In this document: in pieces, positions 7,569 through 17,600 of the stretch
Numbering within the stretch: position 1 is the first letter of the stretch
How the letters are laid out: each line of letters starts with the position of its first letter
Source: Candidatus Saccharimonadota bacterium
GTDB taxonomy: Bacteria; Patescibacteriota; Saccharimonadia; Saccharimonadales; Saccharimonadaceae
Reading direction: 5' to 3'
Assembly: GCA_024402895.1 (NCBI GenBank)
Contig: JAKSSX010000001.1
Span: 109,920-173,919 of the forward strand
Length of the DNA: 64,000 nt
The notes under the pieces: generated by a model
Seen by the model: only the letters and a program-made list of their open reading frames with translations
What the model was told of the DNA's origin: nothing
Databases searched by the model: none
Made by a program: the position numbers and the translations under genes

Positions 7569-8330
7569 ATGGTTAAACAAAAACAAAAATCAGATTTAAA
7601 TGTTGTTGCAATTATCTTAGCGATTGTCGCTTTGCTCGCTATTGTCGGAGTGATTTGCTTAGCTTGGTTCTTGGCGATTGCGAACGAAAAAATTGAGCAC
7701 CTCGAAAAGCAGAATGAAGAATTGAGCGCCGAATGTGACTCTGAGGCGCCGGGTCGGATTGATGATTGGGGTGATTTTGTTGTTAAGAAACCTTTGATTT
7801 ATTTATACCCTACTGAAGAGACGGAAGTTTCAGTAAAACTTGGCAATGCTGACAAGTTGACGTCTAGCTATCCAAAATACGATAAGGGCTGGAATGTTGT
7901 GGCGCAAAAGGATGGTAGTTTGGTTGATAAAAATACGGGTCGCTCTTTGTATGGTTTGTATTGGGAGGGTGCAAATTATCCGGCGAAGCAGAATGAAGAA
8001 GGCTTTGTTGTTGCCGGAAAAGATGCTGCAAGCTTCTTGGAAGAAAAGTTAGCGCAGCTTGGTTTGACTGAGCGCGAGGCGAACGAGATGATTATTTATT
8101 GGTTGCCTCAGCTAGAGAAAAATGCCTATAACTATATTCGTTTTGATTTGAATGAAGTGATGGATGGATATATGCCGCTAAATATTGCACCGAAACCAGA
8201 TACGGTAATTCGCGTTTCGATGGTATTTAAGGGGCTTGATGCGCCGATGTCTGTGCGCGAGCAGAAGTTGCCGAAGAAAGAGCGCAAAGGATTTACTGTT
8301 GTAGAGTGGGGCGGCAGCGAAATTAAGTAG
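7569..8330 (+). CDS. Membrane-anchored extracytoplasmic protein, unknown function
   Basis: The 253-residue protein has a basic N-terminus, one membrane segment (about 11-37), a short coiled coil (38-55) and a globular extracellular domain. That domain begins with a KPLIYLYPTEETEVSVKL segment and contains YPKYDKGWNV and GLYWEG motifs. I recall similar KPVIYLYP-type domains in uncharacterised proteins of Firmicutes, without a known activity. I chose the ATG at 7569 because a TATAAT box ends six bases before it, implying a leaderless mRNA. An earlier in-frame ATG at 7524 lies in the terminator of the RNA gene. A strong terminator follows at 8341. Confidence 0.8.
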   Translation: MVKQKQKSDLNVVAIILAIVALLAIVGVICLAWFLAIANEKIEHLEKQNEELSAECDSEAPGRIDDWGDFVVKKPLIYLYPTEETEVSVKLGNADKLTSSYPKYDKGWNVVAQKDGSLVDKNTGRSLYGLYWEGANYPAKQNEEGFVVAGKDAASFLEEKLAQLGLTEREANEMIIYWLPQLEKNAYNYIRFDLNEVMDGYMPLNIAPKPDTVIRVSMVFKGLDAPMSVREQKLPKKERKGFTVVEWGGSEIK

Positions 8331-8340
8331 ATATAGAGAA

Positions 8341-8368
8341 AGCCGTCTCGATGAGACGGCTCTTTTTT
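8341..8368. terminator. Bidirectional intrinsic terminator
   Basis: A perfect nine-pair stem (AGCCGTCTC, loop GAT) is followed by TTTTTT on the plus strand. It sits between convergent genes ending at 8330 and 8367. Confidence 0.85.
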
Positions 8369-9002
8369 AATTGACAGAGTTTTCCTCAGAATGGTTTACC
8401 ATTCTTTCGGCTATCTTCTCGAACTGGCGAAGATGGTTAGCCATTTCGGCGAAAAGCTCTGGTGCCTGATCGGCGTGCTTTCCGTCGTGCTTATAGCAGG
8501 CTAAATGCTCGATGCTAGCCCAGAGATCCATGCCTTTTGTGCGGATTTGAATCTCAACTGGAACGGAACGAGTGATGCCTTGGTATTGAACCTGAACCTT
8601 GACGATTAAATGTAAACTGCTGTAGCCATTTTCTTTTGGCTCCTTTACGTAATCTTTCTCGTCAACGAGTTCTAAGCCTGGCTGATGAATTATTGCCTCG
8701 CGAATCTTATAAATATCATCCTGGAATAGGGTTACAATTCTGATTCCTGCAACATCTCTGATGCGCTTGCGCACACTCTCCAATGTTAACTCATGGCCTT
8801 TTCTTTCGCATTTTTCAACGACTGAATCGTATTCCTTGATTCTTCCCTCGATAGAGTCGTAGATATTACGCTGATCGGAAAATTCCTCCATGATTGTAGA
8901 AGCGTTTTCGATTTGCGTCTTAACGATTCTCAGCCCGCACTCGCAGAGTCGAGCATATTTGTTATACTCTTCCTCTGTCAATTTTTTATAAAGTTCTTCC
9001 AT
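8367..9002 (-). CDS. Small alarmone synthetase (RelQ/YjbM-like GTP pyrophosphokinase)
   Basis: The 211 residues consist of a RelA/SpoT synthetase domain without HD hydrolase, TGS or ACT domains, so it is a small alarmone synthetase that transfers pyrophosphate from ATP to GTP or GDP. Visible motifs are RIRDVAGIRIV, KDYVKEPKENGYSSLHL and VEIQIRTKGMDLWASIEH, the last being a family hallmark. There is no hydrolase in this window to balance it. The gene has its own promoter at 9057-9085 and a leader of about 50 bases, with a G-rich Shine-Dalgarno rather far (12 bases) from the ATG. Confidence 0.9.
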   Translation of the reverse strand: MEELYKKLTEEEYNKYARLCECGLRIVKTQIENASTIMEEFSDQRNIYDSIEGRIKEYDSVVEKCERKGHELTLESVRKRIRDVAGIRIVTLFQDDIYKIREAIIHQPGLELVDEKDYVKEPKENGYSSLHLIVKVQVQYQGITRSVPVEIQIRTKGMDLWASIEHLACYKHDGKHADQAPELFAEMANHLRQFEKIAERMVNHSEENSVN

Positions 9003-9056
9003 TATATTTTTCGACCCCCAATGGACTAGATTTTGGCATAAAAAGCCAATATCTTA

Positions 9057-9085
9057 ATTATAGCACAGAATCGCAAAAAAGTCAA
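9057..9085 (-). promoter_or_regulatory. Promoter of alarmone synthetase gene
   Basis: On the minus strand TTGACT (9080-9085), a 17-base spacer ending TGC, then TATAAT (9057-9062). This is a near-consensus site with an extended -10 TG. Confidence 0.8.
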
Positions 9086-9116
9086 TGCTGCTTATGCTTT
9101 CTTAAGATAAGAGTAG

Positions 9117-11090
9117 CTATTTTTTCTTCTCTAGCGCGAGCTTAATATCGTCAATTTGGTCGCGTAGTTCTGCGGCACGTTCAAACTCGAGATTTGCCGC
9201 GGCAATCTGCATTTGCGAGCTGAGTTCTTTGACGATTTGCGGAAGTTCTTCACGTGGGATTTTACGAAGGTCGAGCTTATTGCTCTTCTCTTTTTCTGGG
9301 ATAATGGCGCGAAGACCGATGCTGATTTCTTTAGCGACGCCACGCGGCGTAATATTGTGCTTCTTATTGTAAGCTTGCTGAATTTCGCGACGGCGATAAG
9401 TTTCTTCGATAGCGCGTTGCATGCTGCCGGTCATATTATCGGCATACATAATAACTTTGCCTTCGACGTGACGAGCGGCGCGACCGATGGTCTGAATAAG
9501 GGCCGATTCGCTGCGCAAGAAGCCTTCTTTGTCGGCGTCTAGAATGGCGACGAGCGAGACTTCTGGAAGATCGAGACCCTCACGAAGAAGGTTGATGCCG
9601 ACGAGAACATCGTAAGTACCATTGCGGAGGTCGCGCAAAATATCGCTACGTTCGAGTGTGTCGACGTCGCTGTGGATGTAGGCGGTCTTAATGTTTAGTT
9701 CCTTGAGATGCTCGGAAAGATCTTCGGCCATGCGCTTCGTGAGAGTCGTAACGATGACGCGCTGGTTTTTTGCAATGCGTTGGTCAATTTCTTCGATAAG
9801 GTCGTCGATTTGGTTTTCGCTACCACGAACTTCGATTTCTGGATCAAGAAGGCCGGTTGGGCGAATGACTTGCTCTGCCGGTTTTGGACTATGAGTGATT
9901 TCATATTCGCCTGGCGTTGCAGAAACGTAAATAATTTTATTGATGTGGCGGTCAAATTCTGCAAAAGTGAGTGGGCGGTTGTCTAGTGCGCTAGGAAGGC
10001 GGAAGCCGTAGTCTACGAGGGTTTCTTTGCGTGCGCGGTCGCCATTATACATGCCGCGAATCTGCGGAATAGTCATGTGAGACTCGTCAACGAGACAGAG
10101 GAAATCGTCTGGGAAATAATCTAGCAAAGTTGCTGGTGGCTGGCCCATAGCGCGACCATCAATATGACGAGAATAGTTTTCAATGCCCTTTACAAAGCCG
10201 GTACTTTCGAGCATTTCCAAGTCGTATTTAATGCGCTGGGAAAGGCGCTGAGCTTCGAGATATTTGCGTTCGTTATTGAAGTATTTTAGGCGGTCTTCGT
10301 ATTCGGCGCGAATCTTTTTGACAGCCATATCGAGCGACTCTTTTGGTGTAGCGTAATGGCTATTTGGAAAGATGCCGATTTCGTTTGGTTCTGCATAAAC
10401 TTCGGCCGTGAGTGGATCGATCACCTTAATATTTTCGATTTGGTCGAAACCGAATTCGATGCGATATGCTCTATCGCCGGAAGCTGGAAAGACGTCAATA
10501 GTGTCGCCGCGGACGCGGAAATTGCCACGTTCAAAAGCGATATCGTTGCGATTGTACTGGATCTCGTTGAGTGCGCGAATGAAAAGCGACTGATCGCGTT
10601 GCTCGCCCTTCGCGACGCGCATAGCCATGGCTTTGTAGTTCTCTGGTGAACCGATACCGTAAATACAGGAAACGGACGCAACGATCAAAGTATCTTTACG
10701 TGTTAGGAGCGCCTCGGTTGCGCCGTGACGTAGGCGGTCAATTTCTTCGTTGATTGCGCTATCTTTTTCGATGTAAGTATCAGTGCTCGCAATGTAAGCC
10801 TCTGGTTGATAGTAGTCAAAGTAACTAACAAAATAGTGAACTTCGTTTTCTGGGAAGAATTCGCGAAACTCGGAATAAAGCTGAGCGGCGAGGGTTTTAT
10901 TGTGTGCGAGAACGAGAGTTGGCTTGTTATATTTTTCAATAATGTTTGCCATAGTAAAAGTCTTGCCGGAGCCGGTTACGCCAAGCAAAGTTTGTTCGCG
11001 TTCGCCGCGTGTCAAGCCGCGATAAAGCTGCTCGATTGCTTGAGGCTGATCGCCGGTTGGCTGATATTTACTATGGAGTTTGAAATTCAT
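9117..11090 (-). CDS. uvrB: Excinuclease ABC subunit B
   Basis: UvrB (657 residues, normal length) is the damage-verifying helicase of nucleotide excision repair. It receives DNA from UvrA, whose gene lies at 14730, and recruits UvrC. Walker A GVTGSGKT is at residues 37-44, the beta-hairpin region ([18 protein letters not shown]) follows near residue 95, the VDESHM Walker B box is at mid-protein, and the UVR coiled-coil domain for UvrC contact is at about 615-650. The message looks leaderless: TATAAT ends six bases before the ATG. Confidence 0.97.
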   Translation of the reverse strand: MNFKLHSKYQPTGDQPQAIEQLYRGLTRGEREQTLLGVTGSGKTFTMANIIEKYNKPTLVLAHNKTLAAQLYSEFREFFPENEVHYFVSYFDYYQPEAYIASTDTYIEKDSAINEEIDRLRHGATEALLTRKDTLIVASVSCIYGIGSPENYKAMAMRVAKGEQRDQSLFIRALNEIQYNRNDIAFERGNFRVRGDTIDVFPASGDRAYRIEFGFDQIENIKVIDPLTAEVYAEPNEIGIFPNSHYATPKESLDMAVKKIRAEYEDRLKYFNNERKYLEAQRLSQRIKYDLEMLESTGFVKGIENYSRHIDGRAMGQPPATLLDYFPDDFLCLVDESHMTIPQIRGMYNGDRARKETLVDYGFRLPSALDNRPLTFAEFDRHINKIIYVSATPGEYEITHSPKPAEQVIRPTGLLDPEIEVRGSENQIDDLIEEIDQRIAKNQRVIVTTLTKRMAEDLSEHLKELNIKTAYIHSDVDTLERSDILRDLRNGTYDVLVGINLLREGLDLPEVSLVAILDADKEGFLRSESALIQTIGRAARHVEGKVIMYADNMTGSMQRAIEETYRRREIQQAYNKKHNITPRGVAKEISIGLRAIIPEKEKSNKLDLRKIPREELPQIVKELSSQMQIAAANLEFERAAELRDQIDDIKLALEKKK

Positions 11091-11102
11091 AGGAATATTA
11101 TA

Positions 11103-11591
11103 CTATTCTTGACCGTTTAGCCATGGATCCTCTGGTTTTTGTGGCGCTACGTAAGGTGCTCGTTGCTGAGGATTATTATGTTTGAGGTTGTCATCTGGCT
11201 GAGCTGAGTTTGCTGAATAGTTTTGTTCGTTGAGGGTATACTGAGCTTTGCCGAAGCCTAGGATTGGATAGAAAATATATGGTAGTAGAATGAGACCAAT
11301 GGCGAAAGCGCCATCTTTATTAAAGGCGGCAGACAATTGTATTGAAACCATAATTAGCCAAATTAAAACGCCGATGCCAGGAAATAGACAAACCGCTAAA
11401 AACCATCCATCGAGTCCGCTTATTTTAGTTAGGACATAGGCGTTATAAATTGGAATAAGTATCTCCCACCCTTCATGACCAGCTTTTTTGAATATTTTCC
11501 AGAGCGCAATGATGCTGATAATGGAGCCTATGTATAATAATGCCGCAATAGCTAACAATATACTTAGTATTGCGAGATCCCCTTCTGTCAT
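11103..11591 (-). CDS. DUF5684-like small polytopic membrane protein
   Basis: The 162-residue protein has about four hydrophobic segments between residues 5 and 120 and a polar, Pro/Gln-rich tail. The WKIFKKAGHEGWEILIPIYNAYVL segment is characteristic of the DUF5684 family (sometimes annotated signal-peptidase-like), whose function is unknown. AAGGA is placed ahead of the ATG. It lies between murD and uvrB on the same strand. Confidence 0.75.
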   Translation of the reverse strand: MTEGDLAILSILLAIAALLYIGSIISIIALWKIFKKAGHEGWEILIPIYNAYVLTKISGLDGWFLAVCLFPGIGVLIWLIMVSIQLSAAFNKDGAFAIGLILLPYIFYPILGFGKAQYTLNEQNYSANSAQPDDNLKHNNPQQRAPYVAPQKPEDPWLNGQE

Positions 11592-11621
11592 AGTCTAAGT
11601 CCTTATGGTTATTTGGTATTA

Positions 11622-12914
11622 TTATAGTTTATTGACAAGCTTTTTAAAATCGTCGCCGCGCTCTTCGAAGTTCTTATAGAAACCGTAGCTCGCAGCTGCT
11701 GGCGATAGGAGGCAGCTTTTGTTTGGTGTAGTGAGTTTATAAGCCTGTTCAACTGCTTCGTGCATATCTTTGACTGGAATGAGATTTTGGGAATATTCGC
11801 CTTCATCGAAAATGGCTTTGAAGCGCGCATCGGTAGCTGGCAAAAGAATTACATTGCGGATATTGGTCTGGCGAATAAAGTCGACGAGTGGATGATAATC
11901 TAGGCCGCGATCCATGCCGCCGAGAATAATCGTGTCGACGTCGCCAAGTGCCTTGATAGCATTCATGACGGCTTCTTGTGCTGTTGCGATAGAGTCGTTA
12001 TAGAACTTGATGTCGCGGAAAGTGCCGACGTATTCTAGGCGATGAGGAAGTGGCTGGAAACTTGCGATTGCTTGCTTGAAGATTTCGCCATTAATCTTAA
12101 ATGCGTATGCGATAGCGGCTGCAACTTGAATATTGAGTTGATTATGTTCGCCAATGAGTTTTGTGCGAATTTGGTCGCGTGGGAAGATTTCGGTTTTTGT
12201 AATGTCAATTTTCATGACTGGCGCAGCGGCTAACTCTTCCTGAGTTGCGTGCTGGAAAATATCGCCATAAATTAGTAAATCGTCAGCTGTTTGATATTTG
12301 AAAATATTCTTTTTTGCGCCGTAATAATCTTCTGGCGTAGTGTAGTGATCGAAGTGCTCTTCATAGATGTTTAGTAGTACGGAAATGTATGGGCTTGCCT
12401 GAATATACTCGAGCTGATGTGCGGAAAGTTCATAAACGATGACGGTTTTTTCATTGATTTCGTCGATAATATCAAAGCAAGGTTTGCCGATGTTGCCAAC
12501 TAAAAATGTGTCGAAATTTGCAGTTTTTAGAACATGATAAATAAGTGAGCTTGTCGTACTCTTGCCCTTTGTGCCGGTAATACCGATGACTTGGCGATGG
12601 AAAGCGCGCATAAAGAGATCGGTTTGGCTGGTAATTTTTGCCTTAGTTTCTGCGTCTAGTAAGTCTTTAATAATTACGCCCGGAGCTTTCAAAATAAGGT
12701 CGTAATTTTTGCAGGCAGCAAGATAATTTTCGCCACTAATAATTGTTGTATTTTTTACATCATCTTCATCCGTGATAGGGTTTTGATCGGCAATAGCAAT
12801 GTTTGCTTCCGGAAGGTTTTCGCGAATAAATTTGAGAGTACTGCGACCTTCTCTGCCGAAGCCTAAAATGAGAATGGATTTGTCGCGTAGGAAATCGATT
12901 ATCTGCTGTTTCAT
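11622..12914 (-). CDS. murD: UDP-N-acetylmuramoyl-L-alanine--glutamate ligase (MurD family)
   Basis: The 430-residue Mur ligase adds glutamate to UDP-MurNAc-L-Ala in the cytoplasm. Features are an N-terminal nucleotide-sugar Rossmann domain (GFGREGRST), the ATP loop ITGTKGKSTT at about residue 112, and the C-terminal GGMDRGLDYHPLVDFI segment typical of MurD. Its start overlaps the stop of the upstream gene by four bases (ATGA). That gene is a MurL-type epimerase candidate, so this could be the MurD2 form that accepts L-Glu rather than D-Glu. That substrate choice is inference from context. Confidence 0.92.
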   Translation of the reverse strand: MKQQIIDFLRDKSILILGFGREGRSTLKFIRENLPEANIAIADQNPITDEDDVKNTTIISGENYLAACKNYDLILKAPGVIIKDLLDAETKAKITSQTDLFMRAFHRQVIGITGTKGKSTTSSLIYHVLKTANFDTFLVGNIGKPCFDIIDEINEKTVIVYELSAHQLEYIQASPYISVLLNIYEEHFDHYTTPEDYYGAKKNIFKYQTADDLLIYGDIFQHATQEELAAAPVMKIDITKTEIFPRDQIRTKLIGEHNQLNIQVAAAIAYAFKINGEIFKQAIASFQPLPHRLEYVGTFRDIKFYNDSIATAQEAVMNAIKALGDVDTIILGGMDRGLDYHPLVDFIRQTNIRNVILLPATDARFKAIFDEGEYSQNLIPVKDMHEAVEQAYKLTTPNKSCLLSPAAASYGFYKNFEERGDDFKKLVNKL

Positions 12915-14263
12915 AGTGCGTATAGTGCCTTTAGATATTCTTCTGGAATGTTATGTTGAGAATTATAATATTGCGGAACTGTGTACTGTACGGTTGGATT
13001 GTAGCTGTAGCTCTTGTAATACCATTGCAATAATTTTGGTAGCGGTTTTGGCGCATCTTCGCTTTCGATTGCAATCTTGATTGAATAATTAATCTCTTCG
13101 CGCGTGCCGACACATTCGAATGGCTTTGTTGTGTCTGGCGCGATGAGGCTATAGAAAATTTGACCCATTGATTCGTCGTCGAGTAAGTCGCGTCCAAATA
13201 TTTCAATGAGGCGATCTTTTGCGACGAATGGATAAAGCATGATATAGACATACATGCACTTTGCACAGTGGCCGCACCAGCTATTGGTTTTTGTGCCAAC
13301 ATTGCAACTGCGGAATGCTTTTAGGTAGCTTGGGAATTTGATGAATTTTTGGACGATTTGGAATTCGTTCATGCTGCGAAGAAGGCTGAAATAATGAATC
13401 TTTTCGCAGAGGTAAGTCTGAAGATAGGTCTCGAAATCTCTCTCAAATTCGTAGCTCTTGGAATATTGATGATTAATGGTTGTTCCGGCAATGTTGCCCT
13501 CATTTGCGGATGCTTCGTTGCTGACGACAATGTATTTGATATTGTTTAAGTAGCAAATGATTGCGCAAGCAAATGCAAGCATGCCGGAAAATGGAACATG
13601 GCCATTAAAGAATTGACCGGTTTGGTTGAGCTCAAGAATTTGTTCGTCGATAGAAAGATTGAAATTGCAGATACTGTCTAGGCCGTAGCCAGCAAGACTG
13701 ATGCCGTCGAGCGCTGCGCGATTGACTGGATAAAGGCTGCGATTGAATTGCATGCAGAGATTCTGTTCGCGCATAAAGCCGAGTGCTTCGAGCGAGACAA
13801 TAGAGTCTTTACCGCCGCCGACTGTGATGAGATTCCCGGCAAAATTATCGTCGAAATAGAACTGCTTTTTCTCGGCCGGTTCTGGTGCGTCAATAGTCAT
13901 GAAATCCGCATATTGCATTAACATATTGTTGCGATACATTAATTCGCCGAGGCCGTTATAGAAAAGTTTTTTGAAGAATTCTTTTTGGACCACATCAAGC
14001 TCACCGCACTTGATTGTAAACTTCGGAGCGAGGCTTAATTTGTAGTAATTAATCGCATTGATGATACCAAAATTAAAGAAGAGATTATCGAGGATTTCGT
14101 TTTTTAAGTATTCATTGCGAATGCTTGCGATTGGAATATCTACGGTAGGTTCAAAAGTATATTCGCCGAGCTTGTAAACGAAGCTTGCGTGAATGCCGTT
14201 GATATTGCGTTCGAATTGATATGACTCGAAGATAAATTCAGGATATTTATTGCGAATTTCCAT
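12911..14263 (-). CDS. murL: Probable UDP-MurNAc-L-Ala-L-Glu epimerase (MurL)
   Basis: The 450-residue protein carries an ATP-binding PP-loop-like GGGKDSIVSLEAL segment at about 150 and a Cys cluster CGHCAKC near residue 340. This layout, together with tight coupling to murD (four-base overlap), fits MurL. MurL converts the L-Glu of UDP-MurNAc-L-Ala-L-Glu to D-Glu in an ATP-dependent way and was described with MurD2 in Xanthomonas. If so, this cell makes D-Glu on the precursor and needs no MurI racemase. The gene overlaps the upstream HAD gene by 17 bases but has its own TAAAAT box six bases before its ATG. The identification comes from memory of the family and context. Confidence 0.6.
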   Translation of the reverse strand: MEIRNKYPEFIFESYQFERNINGIHASFVYKLGEYTFEPTVDIPIASIRNEYLKNEILDNLFFNFGIINAINYYKLSLAPKFTIKCGELDVVQKEFFKKLFYNGLGELMYRNNMLMQYADFMTIDAPEPAEKKQFYFDDNFAGNLITVGGGKDSIVSLEALGFMREQNLCMQFNRSLYPVNRAALDGISLAGYGLDSICNFNLSIDEQILELNQTGQFFNGHVPFSGMLAFACAIICYLNNIKYIVVSNEASANEGNIAGTTINHQYSKSYEFERDFETYLQTYLCEKIHYFSLLRSMNEFQIVQKFIKFPSYLKAFRSCNVGTKTNSWCGHCAKCMYVYIMLYPFVAKDRLIEIFGRDLLDDESMGQIFYSLIAPDTTKPFECVGTREEINYSIKIAIESEDAPKPLPKLLQWYYKSYSYNPTVQYTVPQYYNSQHNIPEEYLKALYAL

Positions 14264-14657
14264 GCTTATATTTTAGCACTTCTAATGCTTTTTCTGCCAT
14301 TTCGGCGTCGCTAGGATTCATATGAATAAAGTTATCGAGTGCATTATGAGTTTTTAGCGCGTAATAGTCGGCTTCGGATTGATTGTCGTCTAACCAAACG
14401 AATGGGCGGCTAAAATCGATACTATCGGATTTATAAATTCCGCTTTGGCAGTACTGAATTTCGTTTTGCAGGCGCGCTAACAAATCGCCTTCATATTCCC
14501 CAGCTAAAACTTCAGGAATGCGTTGTTCGGAGTAGGAAGTGAGCCAGTAAATATTTCCTGCGAAGTTGTCTAAAATAAAAGTTAGAAGCGCTTCTTTGTC
14601 TGCTTTCGGAGAATTGTTAGCGATGAGGGTTCCGTAAATATCCAAGTAGATGTCCAT
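14247..14657 (-). CDS. HAD-like hydrolase, small
   Basis: The 136 residues show the HAD order: motif I YLDIYGTL at residues 4-11, motif II WLTSYSE near 38, and an acidic motif IV VWLDDN near 87. There is no cap domain, so this is a minimal phosphatase-like protein of unknown substrate. The first motif is DIYGT rather than the usual DxDGT; the nucleophile could be Asp 2 or Asp 6, which makes activity uncertain. A CATAAT box ends six bases before the ATG. Position upstream of murL-murD suggests co-expression. Confidence 0.65.
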   Translation of the reverse strand: MDIYLDIYGTLIANNSPKADKEALLTFILDNFAGNIYWLTSYSEQRIPEVLAGEYEGDLLARLQNEIQYCQSGIYKSDSIDFSRPFVWLDDNQSEADYYALKTHNALDNFIHMNPSDAEMAEKALEVLKYKHGNSQ

Positions 14658-14729
14658 AGGTCTATTATGGCATGATTTTAAGCGTAACTTGGATTGATTT
14701 TTTAAGATAAAAATGATAGAATATGCGAG

Positions 14730-17600
14730 ATGAAAAGTACGGATTTTAATGGCGATAAAATCAGTATTCGTGGCGCGCGTGCGAATAACTTGAAAAACAT
14801 TGATATTGATATTCCGCGCGATAAACTTGTAGTGATTACGGGCCTTTCTGGTTCCGGTAAATCATCTTTGGCTTTCGATACAATTTATGCCGAAGGTCAG
14901 CGTCGCTATGTTGAGTCTTTGTCTTCTTATGCGCGCATGTTCTTGGGTGTAATGGACAAACCTGATGTTGATATGATTACTGGTCTTAGTCCAGCAATTT
15001 CAATCGATCAGAAATCTACTTCGCGCAACCCTCGTTCTACGGTTGCAACCGTTACTGAAATTTATGACTATTTGCGTTTGCTTTTTGCACGTATTGGTGT
15101 ACCACATTGTCCAGTTTGTCATAAGGAAGTTGCTCGTCGTACGACGCAGGACATTATCGATCAAGTTATGCAGTGGCCAACTGCTAGCAAGTTGATGGTT
15201 TTGGCGCCAATTGTAGTTCAGAAAAAGGGTTCTTTCTCTCATATTGGCGAGCAGTATTTGGCAAAAGGTTTTGCTCGCGCACGTGTAGATGGAATTATTT
15301 ATGCGCTCGATGAATGGCCGGAATTTGATAAGAATTTGCGTCATGATATTGAGATTATTGTTGACCGCTTTGTAATGGCGCCAGACATGGCGAGCCGTGT
15401 CGCTGGCTCCGTTGAGCAGGCTTTGGACCTTGGTGATGGCATTATGAAAGTCCTTTGTATTCGCGATCAGTCTGTTGCGATCGGCCAGAATCACATTAGT
15501 ACTGACGGCGCGGAAGTTGTAACTTATTCGCAGCGCTATGCTTGTCCAGAGCATCCAGAAGAACTTATTCCAGAGCTTGAGCCACGTCTATTTTCTTTCA
15601 ATGCTCCGCAGGGTGCTTGTCCTACTTGTACTGGTCTTGGTACACGCATGGAAATCGATCCAAATCTAGTTTTGAATCCAAATCTAACTATCGCCGAAGG
15701 TGGTATTCGTCCGTACAATCGCATCAATCAGGATGCGTGGTGGTTGAAGCGTTTGATGGCGGTTGGCGATCGTCATGGCTTTTCCGTTCGCACTCCAATT
15801 CGCGAACTTTCCGATGAAGTTATCCAAAAAATTCTTTATGGAACCGGCGACGAGAAATATCATGTAAAGCTTAATAGCGGTTACGATTATGACGCAGTTT
15901 ATGAGGGCGTTATTCCAAATCTTGAGCGTCGCTATAAAGAAACGGAATCCGATTTTGTGCGCAAAGACATTGAGCGCTTTATGCGCGAGCGTGTTTGCCA
16001 GACTTGCCATGGCGCACGTCTGAAGCCGGTTGTTTTGGCGATTACGGTTCATGATTTGAATATTATGGATATGTGCGCAATGGACGTCGATCAGACTTTG
16101 GATGTTTTGAATTCCGATCTTGGTTTGACTGAAAACGAGCAGATGATTGCGGGTCCAATTTTGAAAGAAATTAAGTCACGCGTTGGCTTCATGAAAGATG
16201 TTGGTTTGAATTATCTCGAACTTGGTCGTTCTGCAGCGACACTTTCTGGTGGTGAGGCGCAACGTATTCGTCTTGCGACGCAGATTGGTTCTGGTCTTCA
16301 GGGCGTTCTCTATGTTCTCGACGAGCCTTCTATTGGTCTCCATCAGCGCGATAACGATCGCTTGATTGCGACTTTGAAGCATCTTCGTGATTTGAAGAAT
16401 ACGGTAATTGTAGTTGAGCACGATCACGATACGATTATGGAGGCAGATTATCTGGTTGATATCGGTCCTGGTGCTGGCGTTAATGGCGGTAAAGTAATTG
16501 CGGCTGGCACGCCTGATGAAGTAGCGAAGAATCCAGATTCTATTACTGGTCGTTATATTTCTGGCGTTGATAAAATCGCTACACCAAAGAAGCGCCGCAA
16601 ACTAACTAATCGTTGGCTCGAGGTAATTGGTGCGCGCGAGAATAACTTGAAGAATATTGACGTTAAATTCCCTCTTGGCGTAATGACGGTTGTTTCCGGT
16701 GTGTCCGGTTCAGGTAAGTCTACGCTCGTTAATGAGATTGTTGCTAATGAGCTTTCCGCGCGTTTGAATCATGCTCAGTGTGTTCCTGGTGCTCATGAGC
16801 GCATTGATGGTATTGAGAACTTGAATAAGGTTATCGTGATTGATCAGTCTCCAATTGGTCGCACGCCTCGTTCGAATGCTGCAACTTATACTGGTATTTT
16901 TAATAATATCCGCGATTTGTTTGCTGAGCAGCCTGAAGCTCAGGTTCGTGGCTATAAAGCAGGCCGTTTCTCCTTCAATGTTAAGGGCGGTCGCTGTGAG
17001 AAATGTCAGGGCGATGGTGTTCTAAAAATTGAGATGCATTTCTTGCCTGACGTGTTCGTAACTTGTGACGTCTGTCACGGTAAGCGTTATAATCGTGAGG
17101 CTTTGGAAGTCAAATTTAAGGACAAAACTATTTCCGATGTTCTCAATATGACGGTTGATGAGGCAGCTGAATTCTTTGAAGCTTTGCCTTTGATCGCAAA
17201 TAAATTGAAGACTTTGCAGGAAGTTGGTCTTGGCTATATTAAGCTTGGTCAGTCTGCTACGACCTTCTCCGGCGGTGAGGCGCAACGTATTAAGCTTGCA
17301 ACCGAGTTGAGTCGTCGTTCGACTGGTAAAACTCTTTATATTCTTGATGAGCCGACCACTGGTCTTCATACTGACGACGTAAATAGACTTTTGTCGATTT
17401 TGCAGCGTCTAGTTGATGGCGGCAATTCGATGATTATCATTGAGCATAATTTGGATGTTGTTAAGACGGCCGACTGGATTATTGATATGGGCCCTGAAGG
17501 TGGTCAAGGTGGCGGTAAAGTCGTTGCGACTGGTACACCGGAAGATGTTGCTCGTAATGAGAAGTCTGAGACTGGTCGTTACTTAAAGAAGCTTCTTTAG
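14730..17600 (+). CDS. uvrA: Excinuclease ABC subunit A
   Basis: UvrA (956 residues) is the damage-sensing ABC-type ATPase of nucleotide excision repair. Both nucleotide sites are present: Walker A GLSGSGKS at residues 38-45 and GVSGSGKS near 655, two [18 protein letters not shown] signatures and two [14 protein letters not shown] Walker B boxes. Two zinc modules are visible (a CPVC pair early with later CPTC, and CEKC/CDVC). A TAGAAT box ends seven bases before the ATG, so the message is probably leaderless. Its last bases overlap the end of the convergent membrane gene by four. Confidence 0.98.
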   Translation: MKSTDFNGDKISIRGARANNLKNIDIDIPRDKLVVITGLSGSGKSSLAFDTIYAEGQRRYVESLSSYARMFLGVMDKPDVDMITGLSPAISIDQKSTSRNPRSTVATVTEIYDYLRLLFARIGVPHCPVCHKEVARRTTQDIIDQVMQWPTASKLMVLAPIVVQKKGSFSHIGEQYLAKGFARARVDGIIYALDEWPEFDKNLRHDIEIIVDRFVMAPDMASRVAGSVEQALDLGDGIMKVLCIRDQSVAIGQNHISTDGAEVVTYSQRYACPEHPEELIPELEPRLFSFNAPQGACPTCTGLGTRMEIDPNLVLNPNLTIAEGGIRPYNRINQDAWWLKRLMAVGDRHGFSVRTPIRELSDEVIQKILYGTGDEKYHVKLNSGYDYDAVYEGVIPNLERRYKETESDFVRKDIERFMRERVCQTCHGARLKPVVLAITVHDLNIMDMCAMDVDQTLDVLNSDLGLTENEQMIAGPILKEIKSRVGFMKDVGLNYLELGRSAATLSGGEAQRIRLATQIGSGLQGVLYVLDEPSIGLHQRDNDRLIATLKHLRDLKNTVIVVEHDHDTIMEADYLVDIGPGAGVNGGKVIAAGTPDEVAKNPDSITGRYISGVDKIATPKKRRKLTNRWLEVIGARENNLKNIDVKFPLGVMTVVSGVSGSGKSTLVNEIVANELSARLNHAQCVPGAHERIDGIENLNKVIVIDQSPIGRTPRSNAATYTGIFNNIRDLFAEQPEAQVRGYKAGRFSFNVKGGRCEKCQGDGVLKIEMHFLPDVFVTCDVCHGKRYNREALEVKFKDKTISDVLNMTVDEAAEFFEALPLIANKLKTLQEVGLGYIKLGQSATTFSGGEAQRIKLATELSRRSTGKTLYILDEPTTGLHTDDVNRLLSILQRLVDGGNSMIIIEHNLDVVKTADWIIDMGPEGGQGGGKVVATGTPEDVARNEKSETGRYLKKLL

